DNA from: Bradyrhizobiaceae bacterium
Lineage (GTDB): Bacteria; Pseudomonadota; Alphaproteobacteria; Rhizobiales; Xanthobacteraceae
Direction: 5' to 3'
NCBI GenBank assembly: GCA_947481635.1
Contig: CANKHJ010000011.1
Span: forward strand, 1-47,590
DNA length: 47,590 bases
The translations under genes were made by a program, and so were the position numbers. The notes beneath the pieces are model-generated. The model ran no database searches and was not told the origin of the DNA. It saw nothing but the letters and a program-made list of their open reading frames with translations. Every line of letters starts with the position of its first letter. Within the stretch, counting starts at the first letter, position 1. Shown here one piece after another: positions 1 to 8,356 of the stretch.

Positions 1-198
1 AACCAAATGGTTCAAGAGCAGAATTAAGAGCAGAGAACCGAGACGCTGTTATGCTTTACTCAACACGGACTGGACGCGCCGTCTCGTTGACGACAACACC
101 ATGGGCCACTAGCCTCGGGCACCCAGGGTCCATCGCCGCACAAGCGTGACTTGTGCTGGCGAGCGACGTTTCAAACGGATCGGGTCGGAAAATTCGCA

Positions 199-954
199 AT
201 GGCCAATCGATTTGACGGCAAGATCGTCGTGATCAGCGGCGCGGCCGGAGGCTTCGGCCGGCGCTTTGTCAGCGATTTTTGCGCCGCGGGCGCGCGCGTG
301 TTCGCCTGCGATATCCGAGACGATGGATTGGACGACGCACGCCGCAACGGTGCGACCACGAAGGTGCTGAATCTCACCGACCGCGCCGCAACCAGCGCGT
401 GGATCGCCGAGGTCGAAACTCAGGCCGGCGGCGCCGTCGACATCCTCGTCAACAACGCCGGAGGCCATGGCGGCGCCCAACCGAAACCGATTGCGGACGT
501 TCCAGATGCGGAATGGGACTCGATCATGGCGAATAATGTCGGAGCGACATTCGCTCTGAGCCGCGCCGCCGTCCCCTCGATGAAGCGCGCCGGCCGCGGC
601 CGTATCGTCAATATCAGTTCGGGCGCGGGTATCGCTGCGTCGCGAATACCGCTCCATCCTTACACCGCGGCGAAACACGCGATCGTCGGACTGACCCGGC
701 AGATGGCCGCCGAATTGGGCGAGTTCGGCATCACCGTCAACAGCGTCGCGCCCGGCTTCGTGACATCGACACCACACACCCAGAAGCTGTGGGATGACAT
801 GCCGGAGCAAGGCAAGCGCGCGCACCTGCAGCGCACCTTCATGCGGCGCGTCGGCAAGGTGGACGACGTCGCCAACGCAGTGCTGTTCCTGGCATCGGAC
901 CAGACGTCGTGGATCACCGGACAGGTGCTGTCCGTCGATGGCGGCGTGGGTTAG
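199..954 (+). CDS. SDR family NAD(P)-dependent oxidoreductase
   Basis: Classical short-chain dehydrogenase of 251 aa. The Rossmann glycine motif SGAAGGFGR is at residues 13-21, NNAG at 85-88, the catalytic Ser at 140/141, and Tyr155 and Lys159 form the YxxxK pair. The C-terminal GQVLSVDGG is typical of the family. I chose ATG 199, whose product begins MANRFDGKIVV; an in-frame start at 151 would add 16 residues with no family similarity. The gene converges with the LigB-type dioxygenase and their stop codons are 1-2 bases apart. In this aromatic-acid patch it could be a cis-dihydrodiol or alcohol dehydrogenase, but the fold alone does not give the substrate. Family certain, role inferred. Confidence 0.9.
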   Translation: MANRFDGKIVVISGAAGGFGRRFVSDFCAAGARVFACDIRDDGLDDARRNGATTKVLNLTDRAATSAWIAEVETQAGGAVDILVNNAGGHGGAQPKPIADVPDAEWDSIMANNVGATFALSRAAVPSMKRAGRGRIVNISSGAGIAASRIPLHPYTAAKHAIVGLTRQMAAELGEFGITVNSVAPGFVTSTPHTQKLWDDMPEQGKRAHLQRTFMRRVGKVDDVANAVLFLASDQTSWITGQVLSVDGGVG

Positions 955-955
955 T

Positions 956-1954
956 TCACGCCTTCCAGTAAGCAAATCCCATCGCGTTTCCGGTGCCGGC
1001 TTCGGAGCGGTAGCACGGCACATAATCGACGATGTTGAGCTTGTAGTTGAGATCGGCCATCGCGCCGGCGACCGGGACCCAGTTCTTCACTTCCGACGTG
1101 CCGGCCTGATAGATCTTCTCGCCGAGCGAGGCGACGCCCTTGATGTCGCGCGTGCGCATGGCGTCGAGGACCGCCTCGTCGACCTGCTCGTCGATGACGA
1201 AATGCGTGAGGCCACCCGACGCGATCAGCGCGACGCGCGCGTTGCTGTCCCAGGACTCGATCGCCTTCACCAGCGACTTGCCGAAATCGTAGCAGCGCGA
1301 CACCGTCGGCTGGTTCGGCGGATAGAAAGTGTTGAGGATCACCGGAACGTTCGGCACCACCTTGTCCTTCATCACCTGGCGATAGATGAAGCCGAAGGCA
1401 TGCGGCGTGTGATCGCCGTGCATCTTGGTGATGGCCGTGATGTCGAAGTCGTCCCCCATCGTCTTCTCGATGATGTGACGGCCGAGCTTCGGCAGGCCCT
1501 GATAGGCGGCGCCGCCCGGCGGCGTGTGGCCGGGCACCGAGATCGCAACGCCCGGCGCCATCCTGGCCAGATGCTCCTCGTCGAAGTCGTTGTTGACGAT
1601 GGTGTCGCCCCAGAACACCGCCATGGCCGGCGTGTTGTCTTCCTTGAAGATCTCGCGCTGATCATTGCCGACGATGACTGCGACGTCCGGCTTGGTCTCG
1701 TCCCAGACCCGGGCGAGTTCGTCGAGCGCGGAGCGGCACTGCGCGTGCCGCTTCTTCCAGACGTCCATGGTGATCTGCTGGTCGAGCCCTTCGTTGGCGC
1801 GCTCCTTGACCAGTTGATCGAAGGTCCAGGTGCGGCCCTTGTAGTGGTGCTCCTTGTTCATCCGGTCTGCCGGAACCCGGGCGTCCCATTGCTCGGGCGG
1901 TGCGGACAACATGGGACCATGCGAGGTGCCCATTCCGAGAACGATTTTCGCCAT
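956..1954 (-). CDS. LigB-type (class III) extradiol ring-cleavage dioxygenase
   Basis: 332 aa non-haem Fe(II) extradiol dioxygenase of the LigB superfamily. The N-terminal GTSHGPM places His12 where LigB has its first iron ligand, and a second conserved His-containing segment (GDHTPHAFGF) matches the catalytic-base region. ATG 1954 is preceded by GAGGAGA; the longer frame to 2068 has no family similarity at its N-terminus. A separate LigA-type subunit is absent, and the protein is shorter than gallate dioxygenases with a fused LigA-like tail. This resembles single-chain 3-O-methylgallate or gallate dioxygenases more than protocatechuate LigAB. The LigJ-like and RraA-like genes nearby fit a gallate-like ring giving 4-oxalomesaconate. 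The exact substrate is inference. Confidence 0.87.
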   Translation of the reverse strand: MAKIVLGMGTSHGPMLSAPPEQWDARVPADRMNKEHHYKGRTWTFDQLVKERANEGLDQQITMDVWKKRHAQCRSALDELARVWDETKPDVAVIVGNDQREIFKEDNTPAMAVFWGDTIVNNDFDEEHLARMAPGVAISVPGHTPPGGAAYQGLPKLGRHIIEKTMGDDFDITAITKMHGDHTPHAFGFIYRQVMKDKVVPNVPVILNTFYPPNQPTVSRCYDFGKSLVKAIESWDSNARVALIASGGLTHFVIDEQVDEAVLDAMRTRDIKGVASLGEKIYQAGTSEVKNWVPVAGAMADLNYKLNIVDYVPCYRSEAGTGNAMGFAYWKA

Positions 1955-2034
1955 GGCCGTCTCCTCATTCTTTGGCGGCACACTAGTCTCTAACGAAACC
2001 GTTCGCCAGCTTCGGCGCGAGTTCCGGGTTGTCG

Positions 2035-2775
2035 CTAAGCGCCGGCCAATTCTACATAATAGCGCCACAACGCCGCTGCCCGGCCGGCAAACGGACCTTT
2101 CCCGGTGGTGCGCACCTCCATCGAGGCCCGGAAGACCGCCTGATCCGCATCCGAGATCGGCCGCGGAGTCCCGAGCAGCCGCGCCTGATAATTCATCACC
2201 GCGAGGTCGTTCAGATGGATGGCATAAAGCGCCGCCTGATAGACGCTCTCAGCCACCGTCGTGATGCCATGGCCACGCATCATGCATGTCGACGAGTCGC
2301 CCATCGCCTTGGCCAGATCCACACCAAGCTCAGGCGTTTCGATCAGGACTGAGCGGTCATAAGTCGGCACGCCTTGCAGCGCGAGCAGCAGGCTCGGCGG
2401 GTCATAGCTGCCATAGATCGGCAACAGTGGAAGGTCGCAGATCGTGAACAGCACCACGGTCGGCGGATGAATATGCACCACCGAATTGATCTCGGGCCGC
2501 GCTTTGTAGATTTCCGTATGGATGAACACTTCGAGCGGCGCCGACAGGTTCGCGCCGGCGGTGATCAGCTTGCCGTCGAGACCGCATTCGATCACCTGAT
2601 CGTCGGTGGTATAGCGCACGCCCAACTCGCCCGGCCCGCGCGCGCGGATCAGGATCCGATCGCTGCCGGGAATCCGCGCGCTGACATGTCCGGTCGCGGC
2701 CTTGGTCAGGTCGAGCTTGCCGAGCACCCGGCAGGCCTGCGCGACCTGTTCGCGAAGATCGTCGAGTTCACTCAT
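2035..2775 (-). CDS. class II aldolase/adducin family protein (possible aromatic decarboxylase)
   Basis: 246 aa class II aldolase fold. The zinc-site pattern is complete: Glu82, His101 and His103 (HIHPP) and His169 (RGHG), with the same Glu-to-His spacing as fuculose-phosphate aldolase. The gene lies two bases downstream of the LigJ-like gene and just upstream of the dioxygenase gene, so the three form one transcription unit. In this family some members are true aldolases and some, such as PhtC-type 3,4-dihydroxyphthalate decarboxylases, remove a ring carboxyl group. Its place beside a ring-cleavage dioxygenase makes the decarboxylase role attractive, but no residue I can see decides it. Confidence 0.85.
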   Translation of the reverse strand: MSELDDLREQVAQACRVLGKLDLTKAATGHVSARIPGSDRILIRARGPGELGVRYTTDDQVIECGLDGKLITAGANLSAPLEVFIHTEIYKARPEINSVVHIHPPTVVLFTICDLPLLPIYGSYDPPSLLLALQGVPTYDRSVLIETPELGVDLAKAMGDSSTCMMRGHGITTVAESVYQAALYAIHLNDLAVMNYQARLLGTPRPISDADQAVFRASMEVRTTGKGPFAGRAAALWRYYVELAGA

Positions 2776-2777
2776 GA

Positions 2778-3794
2778 TCAGTTCAACCTGAACAGCTTGC
2801 GCGCGTTGTCCTCGAAGATCTTCTTCTTGTCCTCGGCCGACAGCCAGTCGAAGGCGTTGAGGTAGCTCGCGACATTGTCCATGGAATCGCCGGTTGCCGG
2901 ATTAATCGCCGAGCCGGTGCCCGGGCATTCGGTGCCGAACAGCAGCTTGTCGGGACCCATCACCTTGATCAGGAGCTGGAGCGCCTCGGGGGTGTAGAGC
3001 ACGGTGTCGAACCACAGGTTCTCGCGCATGCGCTGCGAGAACGTGCGCGCCTGCTTGCCTTCTTCGCCGCGCAACGTCGGCGCCTCGTAGCGGCCGAGCT
3101 GATACGGGATCGCGCCGCCGCCATGCGGGATGATGATCTTCAGCTTGGGGAAGTCCTGGAACACCTTGGACTGTACCAGGTTGACGATCGCGATGGTCTC
3201 TTCGTTGATGAAGTGCGTCGAGTAGCTGCACTTCTCCGAATGCGAACCGGAGCCGTGCAGCATTGCCGGCACGTCGAGCTCGCAGAGTTTCTCGTAGAGC
3301 GGATACCAGTAGCGCTCGCCGAGCCCCGGCGCCTCCGTGCCGGAATTCTCATACGGGTCGGAGTTGAAGATGCAGCCGACGAAACCGAGCTCCTTCACAC
3401 AGCGCTCCAGCTCGGGCAGCGCTTCCTGCACCGGCTGGCCTGCCACCTGCGGCAGCGCGCAGACGCCCTTGATCAGGTCCGGATAAAGCTGGGTCTGACG
3501 ATAGATGAGGTTGTTGCACTCCTCGGTGAACCAGTGAACGATCTTGCCGGGCTTCTCGCTCTGCATCAGTTGGAACGGCCGCGGCGAGACCAGTTGCAGG
3601 TCGGTCTTGTGCTTCTTGAGCAGTTGGAGGTGGCCGTCCACGAACGGTCCCTTGTCCTGCATCGACTCGCGCAACTGGTCGTCCGACACGCGCACCGCGC
3701 CGCGTCCATGGGACCCGCGCGCCGCCAGCAGGGTCGCCTTATAGGCCCAGAGTTTCTCCGGCGCGCTCATATGGCCGTGGACGTCGATGATCAT
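2778..3794 (-). CDS. amidohydrolase, LigJ-like 4-oxalomesaconate hydratase
   Basis: 338 aa amidohydrolase-superfamily protein. Metal-binding HGH is at residues 6-8; a central HGSGSH, then IIPHGGGA and FGTECPG follow in the order seen in LigJ and ACMSD-like decarboxylases. The segment ERCVKELGFVGC followed by NSDP closely resembles the LigJ segment of Sphingobium as I remember it, and favours 4-oxalomesaconate hydratase (OMA to 4-carboxy-4-hydroxy-2-oxoadipate). The start ATG 3794 follows a run of six G. It is the first gene of a three-gene unit with the class II aldolase and the LigB dioxygenase, read divergently from the ferredoxin-type reductase. A related decarboxylase is the main alternative. 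Confidence 0.82.
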   Translation of the reverse strand: MIIDVHGHMSAPEKLWAYKATLLAARGSHGRGAVRVSDDQLRESMQDKGPFVDGHLQLLKKHKTDLQLVSPRPFQLMQSEKPGKIVHWFTEECNNLIYRQTQLYPDLIKGVCALPQVAGQPVQEALPELERCVKELGFVGCIFNSDPYENSGTEAPGLGERYWYPLYEKLCELDVPAMLHGSGSHSEKCSYSTHFINEETIAIVNLVQSKVFQDFPKLKIIIPHGGGAIPYQLGRYEAPTLRGEEGKQARTFSQRMRENLWFDTVLYTPEALQLLIKVMGPDKLLFGTECPGTGSAINPATGDSMDNVASYLNAFDWLSAEDKKKIFEDNARKLFRLN

Positions 3795-3820
3795 CGAGAA
3801 ACCCCCCTTTTGCCCTGAAA

Positions 3821-3844
3821 TATTGGTAGCGGCCTATTGGTAGC
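3821..3844. promoter_or_regulatory. direct repeat in divergent promoter region, candidate operator
   Basis: Two exact copies of TATTGGTAGC (3821-3830 and 3835-3844) are separated by four bases, giving a 14-base period. They lie 27-50 bases upstream of the LigJ-like start, in the 136-base divergent gap to the reductase gene. An inverted partner CCAATAT is at 3864-3870. This looks like a binding site for a regulator controlling both directions; no regulator gene of this patch is in the window. Confidence 0.4.
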
Positions 3845-3930
3845 ATGGACCAGCCGTTCCAACCCAATATCCCATGTCCCATGCCTGATAAACGGGCAGC
3901 CATGCATTCCGCATATCCGGAGGCCCGCTA

Positions 3931-4971
3931 ATGGTTGCGAGGCGGGATCGCGCCCATTATGAAAGCCCCGACACAGGAGGCATTGTGGACACGGCAACGG
4001 CACGGACGGGCCCGGCGATCGGAACGAACCCGGAGCTTATCGAGGTTCGCCTGACGGCAATCCGCTATGCCGCGCGCGACACTCATTTGTATGAATTCCG
4101 CCGGCCGGACGGCGCCCAGCTGCCTGCCGCGGAGCCGGGCGCCCATGTGGACCTCCATCTGCCGAATGGCATCATGCGGCAATATTCTCTGACCGCGCCG
4201 GAAGCGGCCCCCACGGCCTATGTGATCGGGATCAAGCGCGATCCGGAGAGCCGTGGCGGCTCGAAATACATGTTCGACGACATGCATGTCGGCCGGCTGA
4301 TCAAGATCAGCCCGCCGCGCAACAATTTCCCGCTGGACCTGAACGCGCCGCACACCGTGCTGGTCGCCGGCGGCATCGGCATCACCCCGATCTGGGCCAT
4401 GGCGCAGCAGCTCAAGGCGCTCGGCAAGCCGTGGGAGTTGCATTATGCCTGCCGCTCGCGTCAGGACACCGCGTTCCTGGCCGAGCTCGAACAGCTCTCC
4501 GGGCCACGCTTCCATTTCGACGAGGAAGCCGCCGGCAAGTTCCTCGACATCAAGGCGATCGTTGCCAGCGCGCCCAAGGGCGCCCATTTCTATTGCTGCG
4601 GCCCGCTGCCGATGCTGGGCGCATTCGAGGCCGCGACCGCCGACCTGCCGCCCGCGCAGGTGCATGTCGAGTATTTCACGGCCAAGGATGCGCCGAACCT
4701 GGAAGGCGGCTTCGTCGTCCAGTTGCAGCGCGCCGGCAAGGAATTCGTAATTCCGCCGGGCAAGTCGATCCTCGAAGTGCTGCGCGACTCAGGACTCAAC
4801 GTGCCCTATTCCTGCGAGGAAGGGATCTGCGGCGCCTGTGAGACCTCGGTGATTTCCGGCACGCCGGACCATCGCGACTCGGTGCTCACCGACAGCGAAC
4901 GCGCCGCCAGCAAGACCATGATGATCTGCTGCTCGGGCTGCAAGAGCGACAAGCTGGTGCTGGATATCTAG
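3931..4971 (+). CDS. PDR/VanB-type oxygenase reductase (FMN/NAD, plant-type 2Fe-2S)
   Basis: 346 aa reductase in the phthalate-dioxygenase-reductase order: a ferredoxin-reductase-like flavin domain (RQYSLT), an NAD-binding domain (VAGGIGITPIWAM; YCCGPLPM), and a C-terminal plant-type ferredoxin with Cys295, Cys300, Cys303 and Cys333 (C-x4-C-x2-C-x29-C). It passes electrons from NAD(P)H to a Rieske oxygenase or O-demethylase. Two starts are possible: ATG 3931 after GGAGG, or GTG 3985 directly behind a perfect AGGAGG but only four bases away, giving 328 aa. No oxygenase alpha subunit is in the window, so its partner must be encoded elsewhere or beyond the left edge. Confidence 0.9.
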   Translation: MVARRDRAHYESPDTGGIVDTATARTGPAIGTNPELIEVRLTAIRYAARDTHLYEFRRPDGAQLPAAEPGAHVDLHLPNGIMRQYSLTAPEAAPTAYVIGIKRDPESRGGSKYMFDDMHVGRLIKISPPRNNFPLDLNAPHTVLVAGGIGITPIWAMAQQLKALGKPWELHYACRSRQDTAFLAELEQLSGPRFHFDEEAAGKFLDIKAIVASAPKGAHFYCCGPLPMLGAFEAATADLPPAQVHVEYFTAKDAPNLEGGFVVQLQRAGKEFVIPPGKSILEVLRDSGLNVPYSCEEGICGACETSVISGTPDHRDSVLTDSERAASKTMMICCSGCKSDKLVLDI

Positions 4972-4979
4972 GCTGTTGT

Positions 4980-4993
4980 CCCGCGAAAGCGGG
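4980..4993. terminator. short hairpin between convergent genes
   Basis: CCCGC-GAAA-GCGGG is a five-base-pair stem with a stable GNRA-type tetraloop in the 30-base gap between the convergent reductase and RraA-like genes. There is no T-run, so intrinsic termination is doubtful. It may also be a fragment of the palindromic repeats seen elsewhere in the window, since the same CCCGCGAAAGC string occurs at 20204-20214. Confidence 0.3.
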
Positions 4994-5001
4994 GCACAGA
5001 G

Positions 5002-5670
5002 CTACCCCGCCTTCTTTGTCAGCATGTGCTCGTAATCGCCGCCCATCACCTTCGACACCGGGACGCCGGCATCGACCGCGGCGCACATCTCGGCGCTCTT
5101 CTTCGCAATGGTCTCCGCGCGAGTCAGCACGTCCTCGATGCGGGCCGCGGGAATCACCACGCAGGCGCTGCGGTCGATCGAGACATAGTCGCCGGGCGTC
5201 ACGGTGAGGTCCCCGAACTTGATCGGTACCTGGAACGCGGTCTCGTGGATGCGGTTACGCGCGGTGCGCGAGGTGCGGCTGCGTGCGAACACCACGAAGC
5301 CGACGCCATCCGATTCTTCGATGTCGCGCGCCGGACCGTCGACGATGGCGCCGGCAATGCCGTTCTTCTTCGCGGCGCGCGAGAGGATGCCGCCCCAGCC
5401 GGCGCCATCGACACCGGTGCGCTGCTCGACCACGATGATGTCGTCCGGGCCTCCGGCCTCGACCGCGCCGGTGCAGGCGTGACGTGTGGTGCTCGCCGGC
5501 GCCGCGCCGGGCGCGAATTTAACAGTGACTGCGCGTCCAGCGACCGGCTTGGTGATGCCGGTGCCGAACAGGCCGGTGACCGCCGGCTCGAGGTCGAGCG
5601 CATCGATCGCGTCGGAGACGTCGCAGACGTCGAGCTTGCGCAGACGCGCGACAAAGAGATCATTAGCCAT
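5002..5670 (-). CDS. RraA/LigK-like 4-carboxy-4-hydroxy-2-oxoadipate aldolase
   Basis: 222 aa protein of the RraA-like fold, which includes the class II pyruvate aldolases LigK, GalC and ProA. The signature VDGPARD gives Asp111, Arg115 and Asp116, the metal and substrate residues of HMG/CHA aldolases, preceded by the GWGGILSRAAKKNG helix. True RraA (RNase E inhibitor) is about 160 aa; this length fits the aldolases. The reaction would be 4-carboxy-4-hydroxy-2-oxoadipate to pyruvate plus oxaloacetate, the step after the LigJ-like hydratase. It lies 26 bases downstream of a class II aldolase-fold gene on the same strand. Substrate inferred from motif and context. Confidence 0.82.
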   Translation of the reverse strand: MANDLFVARLRKLDVCDVSDAIDALDLEPAVTGLFGTGITKPVAGRAVTVKFAPGAAPASTTRHACTGAVEAGGPDDIIVVEQRTGVDGAGWGGILSRAAKKNGIAGAIVDGPARDIEESDGVGFVVFARSRTSRTARNRIHETAFQVPIKFGDLTVTPGDYVSIDRSACVVIPAARIEDVLTRAETIAKKSAEMCAAVDAGVPVSKVMGGDYEHMLTKKAG

Positions 5671-5696
5671 CGGTGGTTGCTTTCAGTTCTGTTGCT

Positions 5697-6467
5697 TCAA
5701 TTACGGTATGACGGATCAAGCGCGTCCATCTGCTTCAGCAGGGCCGGCCAGGCCCTGTCGGAGAGCCGGCCACCCTTGCCGAATTGCTTGACGGTGTGTT
5801 CGCACACGTCCTTGGGGATGAGCCTGTAAGGCTGGTTCGACGCGAGAATCTGCATCTGCGTCACGCAGGCCTTCTCGAGGAAAAACATCTGGGAGAAGGC
5901 TTCCGCCGCGGTCTCGCCGGCAGTGAGCAGCCCGTGATTGCGTAGGATCAGCACCTTGTGCGGGCCGAGAGCCCGCACGATCCGCTCCTGCTCGTCGACG
6001 TCGAGCGCGATACCTTCGAAATCATGGAAGCCGACGCGATTATAGAATTGGAGCGCGCTCTGATGCAGCGGCAGGATGCCGCAATCCAGCGCCGACACCG
6101 CCTGCCCCGCCACCGTGTGGGTGTGCAGGATGCAATGCAGGTCCGGCCGCGCGCGATGGATCGCGCCATGAATGACGAAGCCGGCTTGATTGATCGGATA
6201 GGGCGAGTCCTGAAGCACGTTGCCGCCGATATCGATCTTGACCAGGCTCGACGCGGTGATCTGGTCGTAGAGCAGCCCGAACGGATTGATCAGGAACTGA
6301 TCCTCGGTGCCTGGCACGCGCAGCGAAATGTGGTTGAGGATCAGGTCGGTCCAGCCATGAAACGCCACCAGCCGGTAGCACGCGGCTAGATCGATGCGCG
6401 CCTTCCACTCTTCATCGCTGATGCGATTGCGGATCGAGGGGATTTCGAGCGGCGTGACGACGGCCAT
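5697..6467 (-). CDS. class II aldolase/adducin-like protein lacking the usual catalytic Glu
   Basis: 256 aa class II aldolase fold with metal histidines His115 and His117 (HTHT) and His178 (RNHG). The position 19 residues before the first His, normally the catalytic Glu, is Gly96 within NQAGFVIHGAIH. This subgroup may therefore bind metal yet not perform the classical aldol reaction. The start ATG 6467 has a good GGGAGG site. It is the first gene of a two-gene unit with the RraA-like aldolase. A decarboxylase, epimerase or isomerase role is equally possible; the function is unknown. Confidence 0.83.
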   Translation of the reverse strand: MAVVTPLEIPSIRNRISDEEWKARIDLAACYRLVAFHGWTDLILNHISLRVPGTEDQFLINPFGLLYDQITASSLVKIDIGGNVLQDSPYPINQAGFVIHGAIHRARPDLHCILHTHTVAGQAVSALDCGILPLHQSALQFYNRVGFHDFEGIALDVDEQERIVRALGPHKVLILRNHGLLTAGETAAEAFSQMFFLEKACVTQMQILASNQPYRLIPKDVCEHTVKQFGKGGRLSDRAWPALLKQMDALDPSYRN

Positions 6468-6531
6468 GGCGGACCTCCCGGTGCTTGGCTAGTTCTAGAA
6501 CAAGACGAGGCCGGCGGAAACTCTCTCTCGC

Positions 6532-6571
6532 CGTCATTCCGGGGCGGCCCGCAGGGCCGAACCCGGATGAC
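6532..6571. repeat. palindromic repeat, single unit of the CATTCCGGGG type
   Basis: The element begins CCGTCATTCCGGGGCGG, has a GGCCCGCAGGGCC core and ends GAACCCGGATGACAG, so its ends are near-inverted copies. It shares its ends with the double element at 41593-41693. It lies just after the ureG stop codon, between the urease operon and the aromatic patch, where it could act as a 3' stabilising hairpin. Confidence 0.65.
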
Positions 6572-6573
6572 AG

Positions 6574-7197
6574 TCAATGCTTCAGCCCGCCCTTGCCCTC
6601 GATGAAGCTGACGATGGTGTCGAGCCCCAGCCCGGTCTTGAGGTTCGAAAATACGAAAGGCCGCGCGCCGCGCATGCGTTTGGCATCGCGGTCCATCACA
6701 TCCAGCGAGGCGCCGACATGCGGCGCGAGATCGACCTTGTTGATCACCAGCAGGTCCGAACGCGTGATGCCCGGCCCGCCCTTGGACGGAATCTTGTCGC
6801 CCGCGGCCACGTCGATGACGTAGATCGTGATGTCGGCCAACTCCGGCGAGAATGTCGCCGCGAGGTTGTCGCCACCGGATTCGATCAGCACCAGATCGAG
6901 ATTGGGAAACTTGGCGCGCATGTCGGCGACCGCGGCGAGGTTGATCGAGGCATCCTCGCGGATCGCGGTATGCGGACAACCGCCGGTTTCCACGCCGGCG
7001 ATGCGTTCGGGCGCGAGCGCGCCGGAGCGGACCAGGAAATCCGCGTCCCAGCGCGTGTAGATATCGTTGGTGATGGCGGCGATGTCATAGCGCTCGCGCA
7101 GATTCTTGCATAGCGCATCCATCAGCGAGGTCTTGCCGGAACCGACCGGACCGCCAACTCCGACACGCAGGGGACCGTTGATGTTCGTCGTCATCAT
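6574..7197 (-). CDS. ureG: urease accessory GTPase UreG
   Basis: 207 aa SIMIBI-class GTPase that delivers nickel for urease activation. The P-loop GGPVGSGKT is at residues 15-23, the nickel-binding Cys-Pro-His motif at 74-76 ([11 protein letters not shown]), and the guanine motif is NKVD. The ATG follows directly after the ureF stop codon, so the pair is translationally coupled; a second ATG is one codon further in. It is the last gene of the urt-ure unit. Length and motifs are those of a normal, intact UreG. Confidence 0.98.
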   Translation of the reverse strand: MMTTNINGPLRVGVGGPVGSGKTSLMDALCKNLRERYDIAAITNDIYTRWDADFLVRSGALAPERIAGVETGGCPHTAIREDASINLAAVADMRAKFPNLDLVLIESGGDNLAATFSPELADITIYVIDVAAGDKIPSKGGPGITRSDLLVINKVDLAPHVGASLDVMDRDAKRMRGARPFVFSNLKTGLGLDTIVSFIEGKGGLKH

Positions 7198-7899
7198 TCA
7201 ACTCCGGAATAGCCGTGTGTATTGGGTCTCATGTCGCATGCTGGCGATATCGGCGCGAAACGTCGCGCTGCCGAGATCATCCAGCGTCGATGCGATCGCG
7301 CGGTCGCTGACCGCAACGATCAGCGGCTCCATCGCGGCGAGCGCGCGCTGGCCGTCGGTCTGGCCGAGCGGCACCAGCCGCACGCCGGCGGAAATCATGT
7401 TGGCGGCAACCGCATGCAAAATCCCCTGCAGCGACGGCGCCAACGGCATGCCATGGCCTGCGCAGGCCACCGCAACAACGACCGGATAGGCGGCGGGCTC
7501 GCCGCCAAGCAGATCGAGCGCGGCGCACGGCCAAGCCTTGCTCGTGGTGTCAAGGAAGGCGCGGCCCTGTGCCATGGTCTCGAGATGGCGTTCCTTCGAC
7601 GGCACGAAGGCCGCCGCAAGATGACACAGTTCGCGCAACGCGGCGGCGTCTCCCTGCTGCGTCGCGCGATGCGCATGCACGAAAAACACCGCGTCGCAGA
7701 AGCCCGCGCCATGCCCGAATACGGTCGCGATCCAGCGCGTCAGTGTCGCCACATCCTTGATGTCGCCGGCCTCCACCGCCCATTCGATGCCGCTGGAATA
7801 GGAGAAAGCGCCGACCGGATAGGACGGCGACAGCCACGCCATCAGGCGATGCAGGCCGGCCGCGTCGAGCGGCGCCGATCCGCGCGGCTTACCGGCCAT
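7198..7899 (-). CDS. ureF: urease accessory protein UreF
   Basis: 233 aa all-helical accessory protein that, with UreD(H) and UreG, forms the urease activation complex. Recognisable segments are [25 protein letters not shown] near the N-terminus (first part diagnostic for UreF) and [14 protein letters not shown] at the C-terminus. I chose ATG 7899 because GGAGA lies five bases upstream and it overlaps ureE by only 11 bases. Earlier in-frame ATGs up to 7983 would add a methionine-rich, dissimilar stretch lying inside ureE. Confidence 0.95.
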   Translation of the reverse strand: MAGKPRGSAPLDAAGLHRLMAWLSPSYPVGAFSYSSGIEWAVEAGDIKDVATLTRWIATVFGHGAGFCDAVFFVHAHRATQQGDAAALRELCHLAAAFVPSKERHLETMAQGRAFLDTTSKAWPCAALDLLGGEPAAYPVVVAVACAGHGMPLAPSLQGILHAVAANMISAGVRLVPLGQTDGQRALAAMEPLIVAVSDRAIASTLDDLGSATFRADIASMRHETQYTRLFRS

Positions 7900-8356
7900 G
7901 CGCGTCTCCATGTCCATGGCCGCTGGTGTCATAGGCGCCGGGCTCAGGATCGAAAGGGGCATCGACCGGTTCGAGAAAGGCATTCAGACCGCGCAGCATG
8001 TCCTCCAGCACGTGGTCGCGGCGGATACGCAGCTTGCCGCCGATCACCTGCACGTCGGTGTGCCGGTTGCCGATATGCCAGGCGATGCGCGCCAGTTCAT
8101 GCGGCGACGACGCGGAAATCTCGATCAGCCGCTCCGGCTTGCCGGCGACGCGCACGATCGCGCCGTCCTCCAGCACCAGAGCGTCGCCATCGCGCAACTG
8201 CATCGGCCGCGCGAGATTCAGCAGATAGGTCGCGCCCTGCTCACCGACCAGCACCACACGGCGGCGATGCCGGTCCTCGGCATCGAGCTCGACAAAATCG
8301 ATCTCGGTGCCGGCCGGCCACGCTCCCGCCGACGCAATGCTGGCGATGGGCTTCAA
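7889..8356 (-). CDS. ureE: urease accessory nickel metallochaperone UreE
   Basis: 155 aa UreE with an N-terminal UreE domain, a central domain holding the GNRHTDVQV segment (conserved His of the nickel site), and a short His-containing tail [11 protein letters not shown] that may bind extra nickel. The start appears to be TTG 8356, overlapping the ureC stop as TTGA; there is no nearby ATG. UreE is therefore probably translated by coupling to ureC. It overlaps ureF by 11 bases. Confidence 0.94.
   Translation of the reverse strand: MKPIASIASAGAWPAGTEIDFVELDAEDRHRRRVVLVGEQGATYLLNLARPMQLRDGDALVLEDGAIVRVAGKPERLIEISASSPHELARIAWHIGNRHTDVQVIGGKLRIRRDHVLEDMLRGLNAFLEPVDAPFDPEPGAYDTSGHGHGDAHGR

Noticed and set aside
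1-198. Possible promoter or gene end left of the SDR gene
   Set aside because: No open frame with similarity, no clear -35/-10 pair and no repeat was seen; nothing reportable.
109-1023. 304-aa frame on the minus strand over the SDR gene
   Set aside because: Shadow frame of GC-rich coding DNA; the plus-strand SDR has clear catalytic motifs.
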